Shown here: positions 17,593 to 27,539 of the stretch, piece by piece
How the letters are laid out: each line of letters opens with the position of its first letter
How positions within the stretch are numbered: position 1 is the first letter of the stretch
Assembly: GCF_025583945.1 (NCBI RefSeq)
Contig: NZ_JAOEGU010000002.1
Span: 124,001 to 188,000, forward strand
Source of the DNA: Methylobacter psychrophilus
GTDB taxonomy: Bacteria; Pseudomonadota; Gammaproteobacteria; Methylococcales; Methylomonadaceae
Direction of reading: 5' to 3'
DNA length: 64,000 bases
Made by a program: the position numbers and the translations under genes
The notes under the pieces: generated by a model
Databases searched by the model: none
What the model saw: only the letters and a program-made list of their open reading frames with translations
What the model was told of the DNA's origin: nothing

Positions 17593-18165
17593 TTATTCCT
17601 CAGAACCATAACATTTGGGGTAATCAATACAGACATTGCATGAAGGGGCGCGGCATAAATACAAACCTTCCGCTTCGCAAAGCTGTTTATACAAGAACTT
17701 TTTCCATTTCATATCCTGGGTGTTTTTTGCCGCCAGTTCAGGAAAGTTGTATTGCAGCATCGCACTCAATTGTGAGCGCGACCAGAGACCTAAATCCTGC
17801 CATAAGTGATCGCTGCCCAGACAACCGGCAACAATAATGGCAATTACCCAGTCCATTTCAAGCGTATCAGCCCTTGAGTAACGTCTTAGCAAATTAACCA
17901 GATCTTCTTTTTCCAGCATACGACTAAAGTCGAGTTGACTACCTGATGGGGCTTGCTCTGGAAGGGGTTGATCCTGAAAATACGCCTGTTTTAATTGGCT
18001 AAACTGCTCAGGCTCCAACCCCAGATAGTCGGGCAAAACACCTTGCCCGACACACCAACTGGCGACCATGCACGCCAACCATTCCTCATTGGATGCCATG
18101 GCGATTGGTGGTAATCGGGCATAGAACTGTTCCCGGTTATTCAGAAGTTGAAGAGCTGTGGACAT
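17593..18165 (-). CDS. nifQ: NifQ, molybdenum-inserting Fe-S protein
   Basis: The 190-residue protein ends in the NifQ cysteine signature C-x4-C-x2-C-x5-C at residues 171-185 (CRAPSCNVCIDYPKC). The earlier helical part includes DLGLWSRSQLSAMLQYNFPELAAKN, also typical of NifQ. NifQ carries a Mo-Fe-S cluster and supplies Mo to NifEN during FeMo-co synthesis. It starts two bases after the end of the Shethna II gene. It is the last gene of the nifB operon. Confidence 0.94.
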   Translation of the reverse strand: MSTALQLLNNREQFYARLPPIAMASNEEWLACMVASWCVGQGVLPDYLGLEPEQFSQLKQAYFQDQPLPEQAPSGSQLDFSRMLEKEDLVNLLRRYSRADTLEMDWVIAIIVAGCLGSDHLWQDLGLWSRSQLSAMLQYNFPELAAKNTQDMKWKKFLYKQLCEAEGLYLCRAPSCNVCIDYPKCYGSEE

Positions 18166-18167
18166 AA

Positions 18168-18518
18168 TTAATATTCAACCAGAATATCTTCATCCCTGAC
18201 AATCATCTGACAAGCCAGGCGCCAAGGGGAGGGCAGGTCATCAACAATCATTTGTTCCATTTCTTCTTTGCTGATTTTACCGCTGACGCGCAAGACGTCT
18301 TTTTCCTTTTCTGTTAAAGGCCCGCCCATGCGTTGATGTTTATGGTCAACACTACTGACTTTTACCAAACAGGTGCCGCATTCGCCATCCTCGCATTCAT
18401 AATTGATCGGAATTTTGTTTTCCCGTGCCAGTTTCAGTAGTGATTCCGTATGACTACCGGCTACGGCATAGACAGTTTTATCCCGGTACTCGGGACTTGA
18501 AAAAGTAACTAAAGCCAT
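18168..18518 (-). CDS. Shethna protein II-like [2Fe-2S] ferredoxin (nitrogenase oxygen protection)
   Basis: The 116-residue ferredoxin has the plant-type ligands CEDGECGTC and, near the end, LACQMIV. The whole chain resembles FeSII of A. vinelandii: the start (VTFSSPEYRD), the insert with LTEKEKDVLRVSGKISKEE, the DLPSPWRLACQ block and the end DEDILVEY. FeSII binds oxidised NifH and NifDK and locks them in an inactive but oxygen-safe complex. The insert and lysine-rich loop needed for that are present. Here the gene is part of the nifB-nifQ unit. Confidence 0.85.
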   Translation of the reverse strand: MALVTFSSPEYRDKTVYAVAGSHTESLLKLARENKIPINYECEDGECGTCLVKVSSVDHKHQRMGGPLTEKEKDVLRVSGKISKEEMEQMIVDDLPSPWRLACQMIVRDEDILVEY

Positions 18519-18604
18519 GATTTACTCCTTAAATATAAGTGATGTTCTGCCACTTGGTTCCCGTGTTGTTGCAAGGGCGTCAGCAGCTTGGTAGCTATCC
18601 AATT

Positions 18605-18625
18605 CCCCTCTTTGAAAAAGAGGGG
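18605..18625. repeat. Short hairpin between two ferredoxin genes
   Basis: CCCCTCTTT and AAGAGGGG form a strong stem with a short loop. On the plus strand a T-run follows, yet no plus gene precedes it. It resembles a common interspersed repeat rather than a functional terminator. Confidence 0.5.
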
Positions 18626-18637
18626 TAGGGGAGTTTT

Positions 18638-18943
<306 letters not shown>

Positions 18944-18981
18944 TTAAAAATTATTAAGAAAGTGTTTTAAAACACGTTCTC

Positions 18982-19141
18982 GGAGGCTGTCCGAGAATAG
19001 GAACCGTAGCGAGGGAAAGCAATTTTGAGTCAGATTTTTTGATCATTTGAGGCAAATAGTTGTTCTATTAAACGAAAATGAGCGAGAAATTTGGCCAAAA
19101 TAGTTTTTCCACAGTAGGTTTTCTATTCTCGGACAGCCTCC
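18982..19141. mobile_element. MITE-like element with 19-bp perfect terminal inverted repeats
   Basis: The ends GGAGGCTGTCCGAGAATAG (18982-19000) and its exact reverse complement (19123-19141) bound 160 bases without coding capacity; the similarity continues inward for about ten more bases. No clear target duplication is seen. The right end forms the last five codons and the stop of the flavoprotein gene. Confidence 0.85.
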
Positions 19142-20421
19142 CAGGCAAGGTCTGCGATATCAATCACTTTAGCCTCCCTTAAACCCATTAAATCCTGTGC
19201 CATTTCATGGCCGAATTGCCAACAGATCCGGATTTCTTCATCGGTCGGAATTAACTTGATGCGTATCCCCGGAATAGGCACACGTAACTTGAGTCCGCGC
19301 AGGCGATCCTCGACCATCTTCACGCCTTCGCCGGTCCAGCCATACGAGCCAAAAACACCCCCCAGCTTTGATTTGAGATTGATAACCACCAATGACGATA
19401 ATAAATCCCATACCGGTTTGACCGCATCGCCATTGATAGTCGGTGTGCCAAACAAAATACCATCTGCACCTTCTATCAAATCGACAAACGGTGCTACTTC
19501 ACTACCTTCCAGGTCATATAACGATACCCGTACGTGCTCTATAGTCATGGCACCTTCATAAATGGCTTCGGCCATACGCCGTGTATTACCATAGGAACTG
19601 ATATAAAAGATCAGTAGCGTTTTTTCACCGCTACTGATTTCGCTATGCAGGGCAGAACGTGATAATTCGTTATAGCGCTGCATATACCGTTGCGGTTGAT
19701 CGCGTAATAAAGGGCCATGGGCAGGCAAGATAGTTGTCAACGGTAACGGTTCAAGCAGGGTCAACGCACGATTTACATAATCTTTGAATGGCCGCATGAT
19801 GTGAGCATAGTAATATTCAAAAGAAAAGCGAAAATCACCGACAACATCGTTAAACAACCGCACATCGCAAAAATGGCAGCCAAACACATCGCCTGAAAAT
19901 AAGGTTTTTTCTTCTACCAGATAGGTACATTGTGTATCCGGCCAATGTAAATACGGTGTGTGAAAAAATGCCAAGGTACGGTCTCCCAGCGATACCTTGT
20001 CACCGGTCATTACCGGCGTAAAATCAAATTCATCCTGTTTTAACAGGGCCTTGAGCATGGATTGCGCTTTTTGGGAAATGTAAAGTTGGGCTTGTGGCGC
20101 TCTACGCATTAATTCCGGTAAAGCGCCGGTATGGTCGGGTTCCAAATGATTTAAGACAATGACTTTAATTTCGTCATAACTGGCTACCGACTCCAGACGG
20201 GCAAAAAAATCATCGGCAAAATTTTCCTTTACCGTATCAATAACGGCAACACCTTCACTGCCTCTAACTACATAAGCATTGTAAGTTGTGCCATTGGCGG
20301 TTTTTAAGATAATGTCAAAGGTGCGTAAATTTGGGTCCAGAGCGCCTATCCAATGTACTCTTTCCGATAATGCAACCGCTTGTGGTACGCCATCAACCGT
20401 TAAAATTGGTAACTTACTCAT
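19123..20421 (-). CDS. A-type diflavin flavoprotein (FprA/NorV family)
   Basis: The 432-residue protein has a metallo-beta-lactamase-like diiron domain (VLNHLEPDHTGALPEL, SGDVFGCHFCD, PAHGPLLRD) followed by a flavodoxin domain (ISSYGNTRRMAEAIYEG, then FGTPTINGDAVKP and GSYGWTGEGVK). Such enzymes reduce O2 to water or NO to N2O. Within the nifB operon it probably removes oxygen or NO that would harm nitrogenase. The start overlaps nifO by eight bases. Its last residues (EAVRE) and stop come from the end of a MITE-like element, so the original C-terminus was probably different. Confidence 0.9.
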   Translation of the reverse strand: MSKLPILTVDGVPQAVALSERVHWIGALDPNLRTFDIILKTANGTTYNAYVVRGSEGVAVIDTVKENFADDFFARLESVASYDEIKVIVLNHLEPDHTGALPELMRRAPQAQLYISQKAQSMLKALLKQDEFDFTPVMTGDKVSLGDRTLAFFHTPYLHWPDTQCTYLVEEKTLFSGDVFGCHFCDVRLFNDVVGDFRFSFEYYYAHIMRPFKDYVNRALTLLEPLPLTTILPAHGPLLRDQPQRYMQRYNELSRSALHSEISSGEKTLLIFYISSYGNTRRMAEAIYEGAMTIEHVRVSLYDLEGSEVAPFVDLIEGADGILFGTPTINGDAVKPVWDLLSSLVVINLKSKLGGVFGSYGWTGEGVKMVEDRLRGLKLRVPIPGIRIKLIPTDEEIRICWQFGHEMAQDLMGLREAKVIDIADLAWEAVRE

Positions 20422-20836
20422 GACTACAGCTTAGCTCTGCAAGTGTTCGAGGACAGCTCTCCAGGTCCGGAGTTATTTCGATTTCAGACAGGCCTATCCA
20501 GCTATCAACGGTTTGCTGATCAAATCCTGTCATAAAGCGGTTTCCGACTTGCATTAACGGACGACGAATTAACAACGGATTTTTCAGCATCAGCGCTATC
20601 GCTTCCTGTTCGGTCAGGTTATCAGGATCAATCTCGCCGTTTTTGATGGCTGGGGCACTGTAATTAAACCAATTTCGTACCGCCAAGGCACCGAAGAAAG
20701 CTCGCAGGCGTTCTGTCTGCCAGTTTTCAGTTAATAAATTTTTGGCAATAACCTGATGACCTGCTGCCGCCAACAGTTTCTTTTGCCGGGTATTATTAAT
20801 ACAACCGGGTTTTTCATAGAAAGTGACAGTAGCCAT
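20414..20836 (-). CDS. nifO: NifO, ArsC-like nitrogenase-associated protein
   Basis: The 140-residue protein has the thioredoxin-like ArsC/Spx fold: FYEKPGCINNTRQKKLLAAAGH holds the single active-site-region cysteine, and KNPLLIRRPLMQVGNRFMTGFD is the conserved arginine-proline part. NifO lies after fdxN in A. vinelandii, where it affects the partition of molybdenum between nitrogenase and nitrate reductase. The same nifB-fdxN-nifO order is seen here. A pair of cysteines (ESCPRTLAELSC) close to the end is notable. Confidence 0.88.
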   Translation of the reverse strand: MATVTFYEKPGCINNTRQKKLLAAAGHQVIAKNLLTENWQTERLRAFFGALAVRNWFNYSAPAIKNGEIDPDNLTEQEAIALMLKNPLLIRRPLMQVGNRFMTGFDQQTVDSWIGLSEIEITPDLESCPRTLAELSCSHE

Positions 20837-20851
20837 CAGTGGTGTCCTTGC

Positions 20852-21130
20852 TTAGTGGGACTGTAATTCAGCCATGGCTTCAGCCATTTTTTCCGGCGGA
20901 ATACCTGTTAAAGAACCGGGTGGGTTAATTGCTATCCCAAACGAATCCAGAATTGCGCCTTCTATCGGGCAAATACTGGCACATTGAAAGACCGGAAAAT
21001 CACCTTCGCATTCGGTGCATTTTTTAGGGTTCACCAAAAAATGCGGTTTGGCCTCATAAATAGCGTTACTGGGACAAACCGGCTCACAGGCAAAACAATT
21101 AACGCAAGACTCAATAATTTTTACAGCCAT
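20852..21130 (-). CDS. fdxN: FdxN-type 2[4Fe-4S] ferredoxin
   Basis: The 92-residue ferredoxin has one classical motif (CVNCFACEPVCP) and a second with the long insert of nif ferredoxins (CTECEGDFPVFQCASICP). FdxN gives electrons to NifB for NifB-co synthesis. The start is the ATG preceded by AGGAG, 14 codons inside the longest frame. It is separated from nifB by a palindromic repeat. Confidence 0.93.
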   Translation of the reverse strand: MAVKIIESCVNCFACEPVCPSNAIYEAKPHFLVNPKKCTECEGDFPVFQCASICPIEGAILDSFGIAINPPGSLTGIPPEKMAEAMAELQSH

Positions 21131-21144
21131 AACAGACTCCTGAA

Positions 21145-21216
21145 GTAGGGTGGGCAACGCTTTTGTACCCACCGTTTATCTGTAAAAGGTGGGCATAAAA
21201 GCGTTGCCCACCCTAC
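21145..21216. repeat. Inverted repeat (GTAGGGTGGGCAACGC type) between nifB and fdxN
   Basis: Arms GTAGGGTGGGCAACGCTTTT and AAAAGCGTTGCCCACCCTAC are perfect over 20 bases with a 32-base centre holding another inverted pair (ACCCACC/GGTGGGC). Same family as 14036-14120. Confidence 0.85.
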
Positions 21217-21221
21217 ATTAA

Positions 21222-22727
21222 TTATGCATTCGCGCGGATTGCTTCAGGCTTTGCATCTAACTTACCGGCTGTTGCCATTTCTTTATAGACGGCCAGCACG
21301 GCTTCTTCGATAGGTTCCATGGCATGTTCACCGTTGGGAGCGATACCCGCAGCTTCCAGCATTTCCCAAGGTTCATAACCGACTTTGGAACACAGTACCG
21401 CTTCGCAGCCAGCCAAAGCGCGAATAGTTACTTGCAACGTTGTTTCACCATCGCCGCAAGACGTATCGCCGGCACAATATTGATCGGCTTTGCGATGACT
21501 GATAAAACGCACACCGTCTGGCGAGGCTTCATAAATCAGAAATTCTTTGGCATGGCCAAAGTGCAGGTTAATCACGCCTTGTCCGCTGGTCGCTACCGCC
21601 ATCAATACCGGACGAGTGGTCAGCCTGGGTTTTTGTTTTTGTTGCTGTGCTTTTTCAGCTTTTTCCAAACGTTTACTGTCCATTTCAGCTTGTATGGCAA
21701 GGTGTATCACCTTGCGTTTTTCCATCGCGGCTTCATAATCAATCTCCATAACTTCAATCTTGTCCAGCGTAAATTCATCGCCGCGATCTTCGCCCAACAT
21801 ACCCACGGCATCAGCCCGACATTGTCGGCAATGACGCATCATGTTCATATCGCCTGAACAGCTATCTTGCAGGTCTTGTAATTCATCAGGTGTAGGGCCG
21901 CGTTGCCCCATCACACCATAAAAAGTCCCGTGTTCCGGTTCGGAAATCAGCGGCATCACATTGTGCAGGAATGCACCTTTGGCTTTGACTACTCTGCTGA
22001 CCTCCGCCAAATGCTGATCGTTAACACCGGGAATCATTACCGAGTTAACCTTAACCAGAATGCCTTTGGCAATCAGCATTTCCAGACCTTTTTGCTGTTG
22101 TGCAATCAGAATTTTCGCACCTTTTACGCCTTTAATGCGTTTGTTATTCCAGAAAATCCACGGATAAATTTTTGCACCGATTTCAGGGTCAACGCAATTA
22201 ATGGTGATAGTGACATGATCAATATTATGTTTGGCCAATTCCTCTACGGATTCTGGCAGAGCCAAACCGTTAGTTGATACACACAATTTAATATCCGGGG
22301 CTTCCAGACTCAAACGCCGGAAGGTTTCAAAAGTACGTTCAGGATTAGCCAAAGGATCACCGGGACCTGCAATACCCAATACAGTCATTTGCGGAATATT
22401 GGCCGCCACCGCCATGGTTTTTTTAACGGCCTGATCCGGCGTTAGCACTTCAGAAACGACGCCGGGACGTGATTCATTTGAGCAATCATATTTACGGTTA
22501 CAGTAATGACACTGGATATTGCAAGCGGGAGCAACCGCCACATGCATCCTTGCAAAGTAATGATGTGCATCTTCTGAATAACACGGATGATTCTGTACTT
22601 TTTCCCGTATTGAATCAGGCAGCGAATCCATTTGATTTTCTGAAGTGCCACACGAACTGGCTTCACAACCACCCTTGGCCTCATGCTCTGCGTGGGAAGG
22701 GGTATTATTTAATACTGGCAATTGCAT
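21222..22727 (-). CDS. nifB: NifB, FeMo-co precursor (NifB-co) synthase
   Basis: The 501-residue radical-SAM enzyme fuses two [4Fe-4S] units with a carbide and sulfur to make NifB-co. The SAM-cluster cysteines are at about residues 69, 73 and 76 (CNIQCHYC), with additional ligands CRQCRADAVGMLGEDR. The C-terminal ~120 residues are a NifX-like domain (NLHFGHAKEFLIYE). Upstream cysteines (GGCEASSC) also occur in family members. The start is the ATG after GAGGTCAAGACC. A sigma-54 promoter and NifA site lie upstream, so it leads the operon to nifQ. Confidence 0.96.
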   Translation of the reverse strand: MQLPVLNNTPSHAEHEAKGGCEASSCGTSENQMDSLPDSIREKVQNHPCYSEDAHHYFARMHVAVAPACNIQCHYCNRKYDCSNESRPGVVSEVLTPDQAVKKTMAVAANIPQMTVLGIAGPGDPLANPERTFETFRRLSLEAPDIKLCVSTNGLALPESVEELAKHNIDHVTITINCVDPEIGAKIYPWIFWNNKRIKGVKGAKILIAQQQKGLEMLIAKGILVKVNSVMIPGVNDQHLAEVSRVVKAKGAFLHNVMPLISEPEHGTFYGVMGQRGPTPDELQDLQDSCSGDMNMMRHCRQCRADAVGMLGEDRGDEFTLDKIEVMEIDYEAAMEKRKVIHLAIQAEMDSKRLEKAEKAQQQKQKPRLTTRPVLMAVATSGQGVINLHFGHAKEFLIYEASPDGVRFISHRKADQYCAGDTSCGDGETTLQVTIRALAGCEAVLCSKVGYEPWEMLEAAGIAPNGEHAMEPIEEAVLAVYKEMATAGKLDAKPEAIRANA

Positions 22728-22763
22728 GGTCTTGACCTCGTAAGTGTATTTACAATAAGTAAA

Positions 22764-22779
22764 AGCACAGGTCATGCCA
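22764..22779 (-). promoter_or_regulatory. Sigma-54 promoter of nifB
   Basis: TGGCATGACCTGTGCT on the minus strand has GG-N10-GC spacing; the -12 block is GTGCT instead of TTGCT. Start of transcription would be near 22753, about 26 bases before nifB. Confidence 0.75.
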
Positions 22780-22875
22780 ACGCTGGAATTTTATTTTATA
22801 TTATTGATTTATATTATTTTTTTGTTTTTTAAATGAAAAAATTGTCGTAAACGTAACAGTCATTTTTTTAGATTT

Positions 22876-22913
22876 TGTTATTAACAGCACAATAACTTTG
22901 TACTGTTAATAAC
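22876..22913. promoter_or_regulatory. NifA site overlapping an 11-bp inverted repeat upstream of nifB
   Basis: TGTTATTAACAGCACA (22876-22891) is an exact TGT-N10-ACA site about 100 bases upstream of the promoter. It overlaps a perfect inverted repeat, GTTATTAACAG (22877-22887) and CTGTTAATAAC (22903-22913). Confidence 0.72.
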
Positions 22914-22949
22914 GGTAATGGCTTACTTTTTTATTCGAGAGATGAGATT

Positions 22950-23152
22950 ACAATACACATAGTAATTTAGTCTGGAATGAGACTGAAATATCACCGATTT
23001 CATCAAGAGACAGAGTACTGTTATCGGCTAATTAAAAACGGCCTTTACGTAGATCGGTCGTGGTGGTAAAAGCCCCTTTTTCACGACCAAACAACTCAGG
23101 CTCTAATAAGGTATCGGGTAGGGCCGCACAATTCAGTCTTAAAAATGGACAA
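22950..23152 (-). pseudogene. Decayed nifA fragment (central AAA+ domain)
   Basis: About 200 bases align without gaps to the intact nifA at 34004-34205, with roughly 87 percent identity by eye. Translated, it reads [17 protein letters not shown], then [14 protein letters not shown] and a TAA stop where nifA has Glu; the essential GAFTGA is lost. Beyond the end of homology no nifA sequence is recognised. The rest of the gap to 23296 holds no gene that I can see. Confidence 0.9.
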
Positions 23153-23296
23153 CTTTTCGAGAAAAACATACCGTCTTAAGCAGTTTATGGTTTTTGCAGG
23201 ATAACTTTGTCCGCAAATAGGTACAGCTTAAGGTCTTTGAATTGTTGCGAGAGAACCCTGAGTAGTTACCATTCTTTTATAGTTCGGACTTAAATT

Positions 23297-23313
23297 TTTA
23301 CAGTTTTTTTACA
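23297..23313 (+). promoter_or_regulatory. Putative KdpE box
   Basis: TTTACAGTTTTTTTACA is a direct repeat TTTACA-N5-TTTACA, close to the E. coli KdpE site TTTATA-N5-TTTACA. It lies 89 bases upstream of the first kdp frame, consistent with activation of the operon by KdpE at low potassium. Confidence 0.65.
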
Positions 23314-23401
23314 CGCTTCCACAGTAGACTATGCCTTGCTGTTTTCAACGCAGATTCTGATATCAGCGATTGGCTTTAGTCATTTTATATAAGGTGGTTT
23401 T

Positions 23402-23494
23402 ATGGATAGTTTATATCTTTTATTGACGCTTGTTTTTTTCGCCGTCACCGTCGCACTGGTTTATGCTTGTGAAAAATTAAGGGGGCAGTCATGA
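23402..23494 (+). CDS. 30-residue membrane peptide at the head of the kdp operon
   Basis: The frame codes MDSLYLLLTLVFFAVTVALV followed by [10 protein letters not shown]: a single membrane helix with a positive cytoplasmic tail. AAGGTGGTTTT precedes the ATG. Its stop overlaps the kdpF start (TCATGA). Similar short membrane peptides precede kdpF in several proteobacteria (from memory); their role is unknown. Confidence 0.75.
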   Translation: MDSLYLLLTLVFFAVTVALVYACEKLRGQS

Positions 23495-23574
23495 GCTGGA
23501 TTTATCTGTTAAGTGGTTTCCTTGCGTTGGCGATTTTCGTTTATCTGGTCGCCGCACTTTTTTATCCGGAGTAG
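23491..23574 (+). CDS. kdpF: KdpF, small subunit of the Kdp potassium pump
   Basis: The 27-residue peptide ([20 protein letters not shown] then AALFYPE) is a single membrane helix with the FYPE end typical of KdpF. KdpF stabilises the KdpABC complex in the inner membrane. AAGGGGGCAG precedes the ATG, and kdpA begins four bases after the stop. Confidence 0.9.
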   Translation: MSWIYLLSGFLALAIFVYLVAALFYPE

Positions 23575-23578
23575 CCTG

Positions 23579-25387
23579 ATGACCAGTAACAGTTATTTTC
23601 AAGTTATAGTTTATGTCGTTACTCTGCTCGCACTGGCTAAACCGCTAGGTTGGTATATGGCCAGAGTCTATGAGGGTGAGTCAGTGGGTTTAAACCGGTT
23701 ATTGGCACCCATCGAAAGATTAATGTATCGGCTAAGTGGCGTCAATCCGAAAGAGGAGATGCGCTGGACGGATTACGCCGTCGGTTTACTGGTGTTTAAT
23801 TTGCTGGGTGCATTGGCGGTCTTTGCTCTGCAGCGCCTGCAAGCTTCTCTGCCTTTTAATCCACAGCACCTGTCCGGCATCAGTCCGGACTCGGCCTTCA
23901 ATACGGCGGCCAGTTTTGCAACCAACACCAACTGGCAGGGCTATAGCGGTGAAGTTACCATGAGCTATCTGACTCAGATACTGGGGCTTACCGTGCAGAA
24001 TTTTGTCTCCGCCGCAACGGGTATGGCGGTGCTGGTCGCTCTGATTCGTGGATTTACCCGGCGCAATGTAGATACCATCGGTAATTTCTGGGTGGACCTC
24101 ACTCGTAGCACGCTTTACATCCTGATGCCGCTATCGCTGATTCTGGCTTTGGTATTGGCAGGACAAGGCGTGGTGCAGACTTTTAATTCTTATCAAGCGG
24201 TACCGCTGGTCGAAACGGTCAGTTATGAACAGCCTAAATTGGGCGTAGATGGTGTGGCGTTGCAAGATGCCGGTGGTAAGCCCGTCATGGAATCGGTAGA
24301 AGCCAAAGAGCAAGTCGTGGCGGTAGGGCCAGCGGCATCCCAGGTAGCCATCAAGCAACTCGGTACCAATGGCGGCGGTTTTTTCAATGTCAACTCTGCG
24401 CATCCGTTGGAAAATCCGACGCCGTTGAGTAATTTTCTTGAAATGCTCTCGATACTGCTTATCCCGGGCGCGCTGTGTTATACCTTTGGCATGATGGTTG
24501 GCGACACCCGGCAAGGTTGGGCAATTCTGACGGCGATGACACTGGTTTTTGTAGTGCTGGTTTTTATCGCGGTACCGGCGGAGCAAAGCGGAAACCCGGC
24601 TTTGGCAGCATTGAGTGTCGATCAATCGGCAAGCATTAGTCAGTCCGGCGGCAACATGGAAGGTAAAGAGACCCGCTTCGGAATTACCAACTCCGCTCTG
24701 TGGGCGGTCGTCACCACCGCTGCTTCCAACGGTTCGGTTAATGCCATGCATGATTCCTTTACACCTATTGGTGGCATGGTGCCGATGTGGCTGATGCAAA
24801 TTGGTGAAGTGATCTTCGGCGGCGTTGGTTCAGGGCTATATGGCATGATCATGTTTGCGATAGTCGCAGTGTTTGTATCGGGTTTAATGATAGGCCGTAC
24901 ACCCGAATATCTGGGTAAAAAAATCGAAGCTTACGAAATGAAAATGGCCGCAATCACTATTTTGATACCACCGCTAATGGTATTGGGCGGTACTGCGCTT
25001 GCCGTTATGGTTGAGGTTGGCAAGGCATCCGTCTTTAATCCGGGCGCACACGGTTTCAGCGAAGTCTTATATGCGTTCTCGTCGGCAGGTAACAACAACG
25101 GCAGTGCGTTTGGCGGGATTTCGGCCAATACGCCCTTCTATAACACCCTGTTGGGTCTGGCCATGCTGTTTTCACGTTTCTGGCTGGCCGTGCCGGTACT
25201 CGCTATCGCCGGTTCCCTGGCCGCAAAGAAGAAAGTGCCGGTCGGTCTCGGTACCTTACCGACACATACCCCGCTGTTTATTGCGTTATTGATCGGTACC
25301 GTACTCATGGTTGGTGCGCTGACATTTGTTCCTGCCCTGGCCTTGGGGCCTGTAGTCGAACATTTGCAAATGATTGGCGCTAAATAA
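23579..25387 (+). CDS. kdpA: KdpA, potassium-binding channel-like subunit
   Basis: The 602-residue membrane protein is the SKT-family subunit through which K+ is selected. Four imperfect filter regions are visible: [51 protein letters not shown] and [13 protein letters not shown]. The start is the ATG five bases after kdpF, preceded by GGAG; a longer in-frame extension would overlap kdpF. Ten or so hydrophobic segments fit the family. Confidence 0.97.
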   Translation: MTSNSYFQVIVYVVTLLALAKPLGWYMARVYEGESVGLNRLLAPIERLMYRLSGVNPKEEMRWTDYAVGLLVFNLLGALAVFALQRLQASLPFNPQHLSGISPDSAFNTAASFATNTNWQGYSGEVTMSYLTQILGLTVQNFVSAATGMAVLVALIRGFTRRNVDTIGNFWVDLTRSTLYILMPLSLILALVLAGQGVVQTFNSYQAVPLVETVSYEQPKLGVDGVALQDAGGKPVMESVEAKEQVVAVGPAASQVAIKQLGTNGGGFFNVNSAHPLENPTPLSNFLEMLSILLIPGALCYTFGMMVGDTRQGWAILTAMTLVFVVLVFIAVPAEQSGNPALAALSVDQSASISQSGGNMEGKETRFGITNSALWAVVTTAASNGSVNAMHDSFTPIGGMVPMWLMQIGEVIFGGVGSGLYGMIMFAIVAVFVSGLMIGRTPEYLGKKIEAYEMKMAAITILIPPLMVLGGTALAVMVEVGKASVFNPGAHGFSEVLYAFSSAGNNNGSAFGGISANTPFYNTLLGLAMLFSRFWLAVPVLAIAGSLAAKKKVPVGLGTLPTHTPLFIALLIGTVLMVGALTFVPALALGPVVEHLQMIGAK

Positions 25388-25455
25388 TCAAAATCAAGAT
25401 ATAAGCGTGGGCATGCTTTATCTGCCCACCGAAAATCAGTGAATAGGAGAATTTC

Positions 25456-27528
25456 ATGAGTCAAAAATCTGTTTCAACGTCTTTGTTTGATAGGGAAATC
25501 CTGGGTGCAGCCTTAGTAGATTCATTCCGAAAGCTGGCTCCACAGCAGCAATGGAAAAATCCGGTGATGTTTGTCGTTTATAGTGGAAGCCTCCTGACCA
25601 CCCTGCTTTGGATACAAGCTCTTAACGGGGAAGGGAAAGATCCGGCCAATTTCATCTTGGCAGTGACTTTATGGTTATGGGGCACGGTTTTGTTTGCCAA
25701 CTTTGCCGAGGCAATCGCCGAAGGGCGCAGCAAGGCGCAAGCCGCCTTTCTGCGTAGTGCCAAGCGTGATATTGCGGCGAAAAAACTGGATGAGCCGCGT
25801 TATGGCGAAAATTATTCGAAAGTGGCCGGCTCCAGTTTGCGGCGCGGTGATGTGGTTTTAATAGAAGCCGGTGATTTTGTTCCCGGAGATGGCGAAGTCA
25901 TTGAAGGTGTTGCCTCGGTGGACGAAAGTGCGATTACCGGCGAAAGTGCGCCAGTGATCCGCGAATCGGGTGGTGATTTTAGTTCGGTAACCGGCGGCAC
26001 GCGCGTGTTATCCGACTGGCTGGTTGTGCGCGTTACTACCAATCCGGGCGAAGCCTTTCTGGATCGTATGATTGCTATGGTGGAAAGTGCCAAGCGGCAG
26101 AAAACACCCAACGAAATTGCCTTGACCATTCTGCTGGTTGCGTTGACTTTGATCTTTCTGATGGTTACCGTGACTTTGCTGCCGTTTTCTTTGTACGCTG
26201 TAGCAACCTCAGGCGCAGGACAACCGATTACGATTACCGTGCTGGTGGCGTTGCTGGTCTGCCTGATTCCGACGACTATCGGCGGCTTGTTGTCTGCCAT
26301 CGGCGTCGCAGGTATTGGAAGGATGATGCAGAAAAACGTTATTGCAACCTCCGGCAGGGCAGTGGAAGCGGCCGGTGACATCGACGTATTGCTACTGGAT
26401 AAAACCGGTACGATTACCTTGGGTAATCGACAGGCATCCGCTTTTATAGCGGTTAAAGGCGTCTCTGAAAAAGAACTTGCCGATGCCGCTCAATTGGCTT
26501 CACTGGCTGATGAAACACCGGAAGGACGCAGTGTGGTGATTTTGGCAAAGCAGAAATACGGGTTCAGAGAACGGGATGTGCATACTCTGGGAGCTACTTT
26601 CGTGCATTTCAGTGCCCAAACCCGGATGAGCGGGGTTAATATTGAAGGACGGCAAATTCGCAAGGGTGCGGCCGACGCCATTCGTGGTCATGTTGAAGAA
26701 TTGGGCAGTAAATTTCCGCCAGAGTTTCGAAAACTGGTTGATGACGTGGCGCGTCGCGGTAGTACTCCGCTGGTAGTTTCTGAAGGGGCTCGTGTGCTGG
26801 GTGTCATCGAACTCAAGGATATCGTCAAAGGCGGTATCAAAGAACGTTTTGCCGAATTACGCCAGATGGGTATCAAAACCATCATGATTACCGGTGATAA
26901 TCGCTTGACTGCCGCCGCGATTGCTGCCGAGGCCGGAGTCGATGATTTTCTGGCCGAAGCCACACCGGAAATGAAGCTAAAGTTAATCAGGCAGTACCAG
27001 GCTGACGGGCGTTTGGTCGCGATGACCGGTGACGGCACCAACGATGCACCCGCACTGGCTCAAGCCGATGTTGCGGTAGCGATGAACAGCGGCACCCAAG
27101 CGGCCAAGGAGGCCGGCAATATGGTGGATCTTGACTCGAACCCCACCAAATTAATTGAGATTGTCGAAACCGGCAAACAAATGTTGATGACACGCGGTGC
27201 CTTGACTACGTTCAGTATCGCCAATGACGTCGCAAAATATTTCGCAATTATCCCGGCTGCGTTCGCAACCACTTATCCGGTGCTTAATGTCTTGAATGTG
27301 ATGCATCTTGCAACCCCTGCGAGTGCCATTCTGTCAGCAGTAATATACAATGCGCTCATTATTGTGGCACTGATTCCGCTGGCATTAAAAGGTATCAATT
27401 ATCGGCCTATCGGTGCCGCCAAGCTGCTACAAAATAATTTGCTGATTTACGGCGTAGGTGGGTTGATTGTTCCATTTATCGGCATCAAGGCGATTGACCT
27501 GTTTCTGGTCACGCTGGGCCTTGTTTAA
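25456..27528 (+). CDS. kdpB: KdpB, P-type ATPase subunit
   Basis: The 690-residue ATPase drives K+ uptake. It has the phosphorylated aspartate in [13 protein letters not shown], the TGES loop of the actuator domain ([12 protein letters not shown]), the nucleotide-binding region (KGAADAIRG) and the hinge [16 protein letters not shown]. Membrane segments surround [17 protein letters not shown] precedes the ATG. A degraded GTGGGC-type repeat lies between kdpA and kdpB. Confidence 0.98.
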   Translation: MSQKSVSTSLFDREILGAALVDSFRKLAPQQQWKNPVMFVVYSGSLLTTLLWIQALNGEGKDPANFILAVTLWLWGTVLFANFAEAIAEGRSKAQAAFLRSAKRDIAAKKLDEPRYGENYSKVAGSSLRRGDVVLIEAGDFVPGDGEVIEGVASVDESAITGESAPVIRESGGDFSSVTGGTRVLSDWLVVRVTTNPGEAFLDRMIAMVESAKRQKTPNEIALTILLVALTLIFLMVTVTLLPFSLYAVATSGAGQPITITVLVALLVCLIPTTIGGLLSAIGVAGIGRMMQKNVIATSGRAVEAAGDIDVLLLDKTGTITLGNRQASAFIAVKGVSEKELADAAQLASLADETPEGRSVVILAKQKYGFRERDVHTLGATFVHFSAQTRMSGVNIEGRQIRKGAADAIRGHVEELGSKFPPEFRKLVDDVARRGSTPLVVSEGARVLGVIELKDIVKGGIKERFAELRQMGIKTIMITGDNRLTAAAIAAEAGVDDFLAEATPEMKLKLIRQYQADGRLVAMTGDGTNDAPALAQADVAVAMNSGTQAAKEAGNMVDLDSNPTKLIEIVETGKQMLMTRGALTTFSIANDVAKYFAIIPAAFATTYPVLNVLNVMHLATPASAILSAVIYNALIIVALIPLALKGINYRPIGAAKLLQNNLLIYGVGGLIVPFIGIKAIDLFLVTLGLV

Positions 27529-27539
27529 AGGAGTTGACA

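Noticed and set aside
18605-18625. Terminator ending the operon before the Shethna II gene
   Set aside because: The T-run lies on the strand opposite to the genes, and nifQ and the Shethna II gene downstream have no promoter of their own that I can see.
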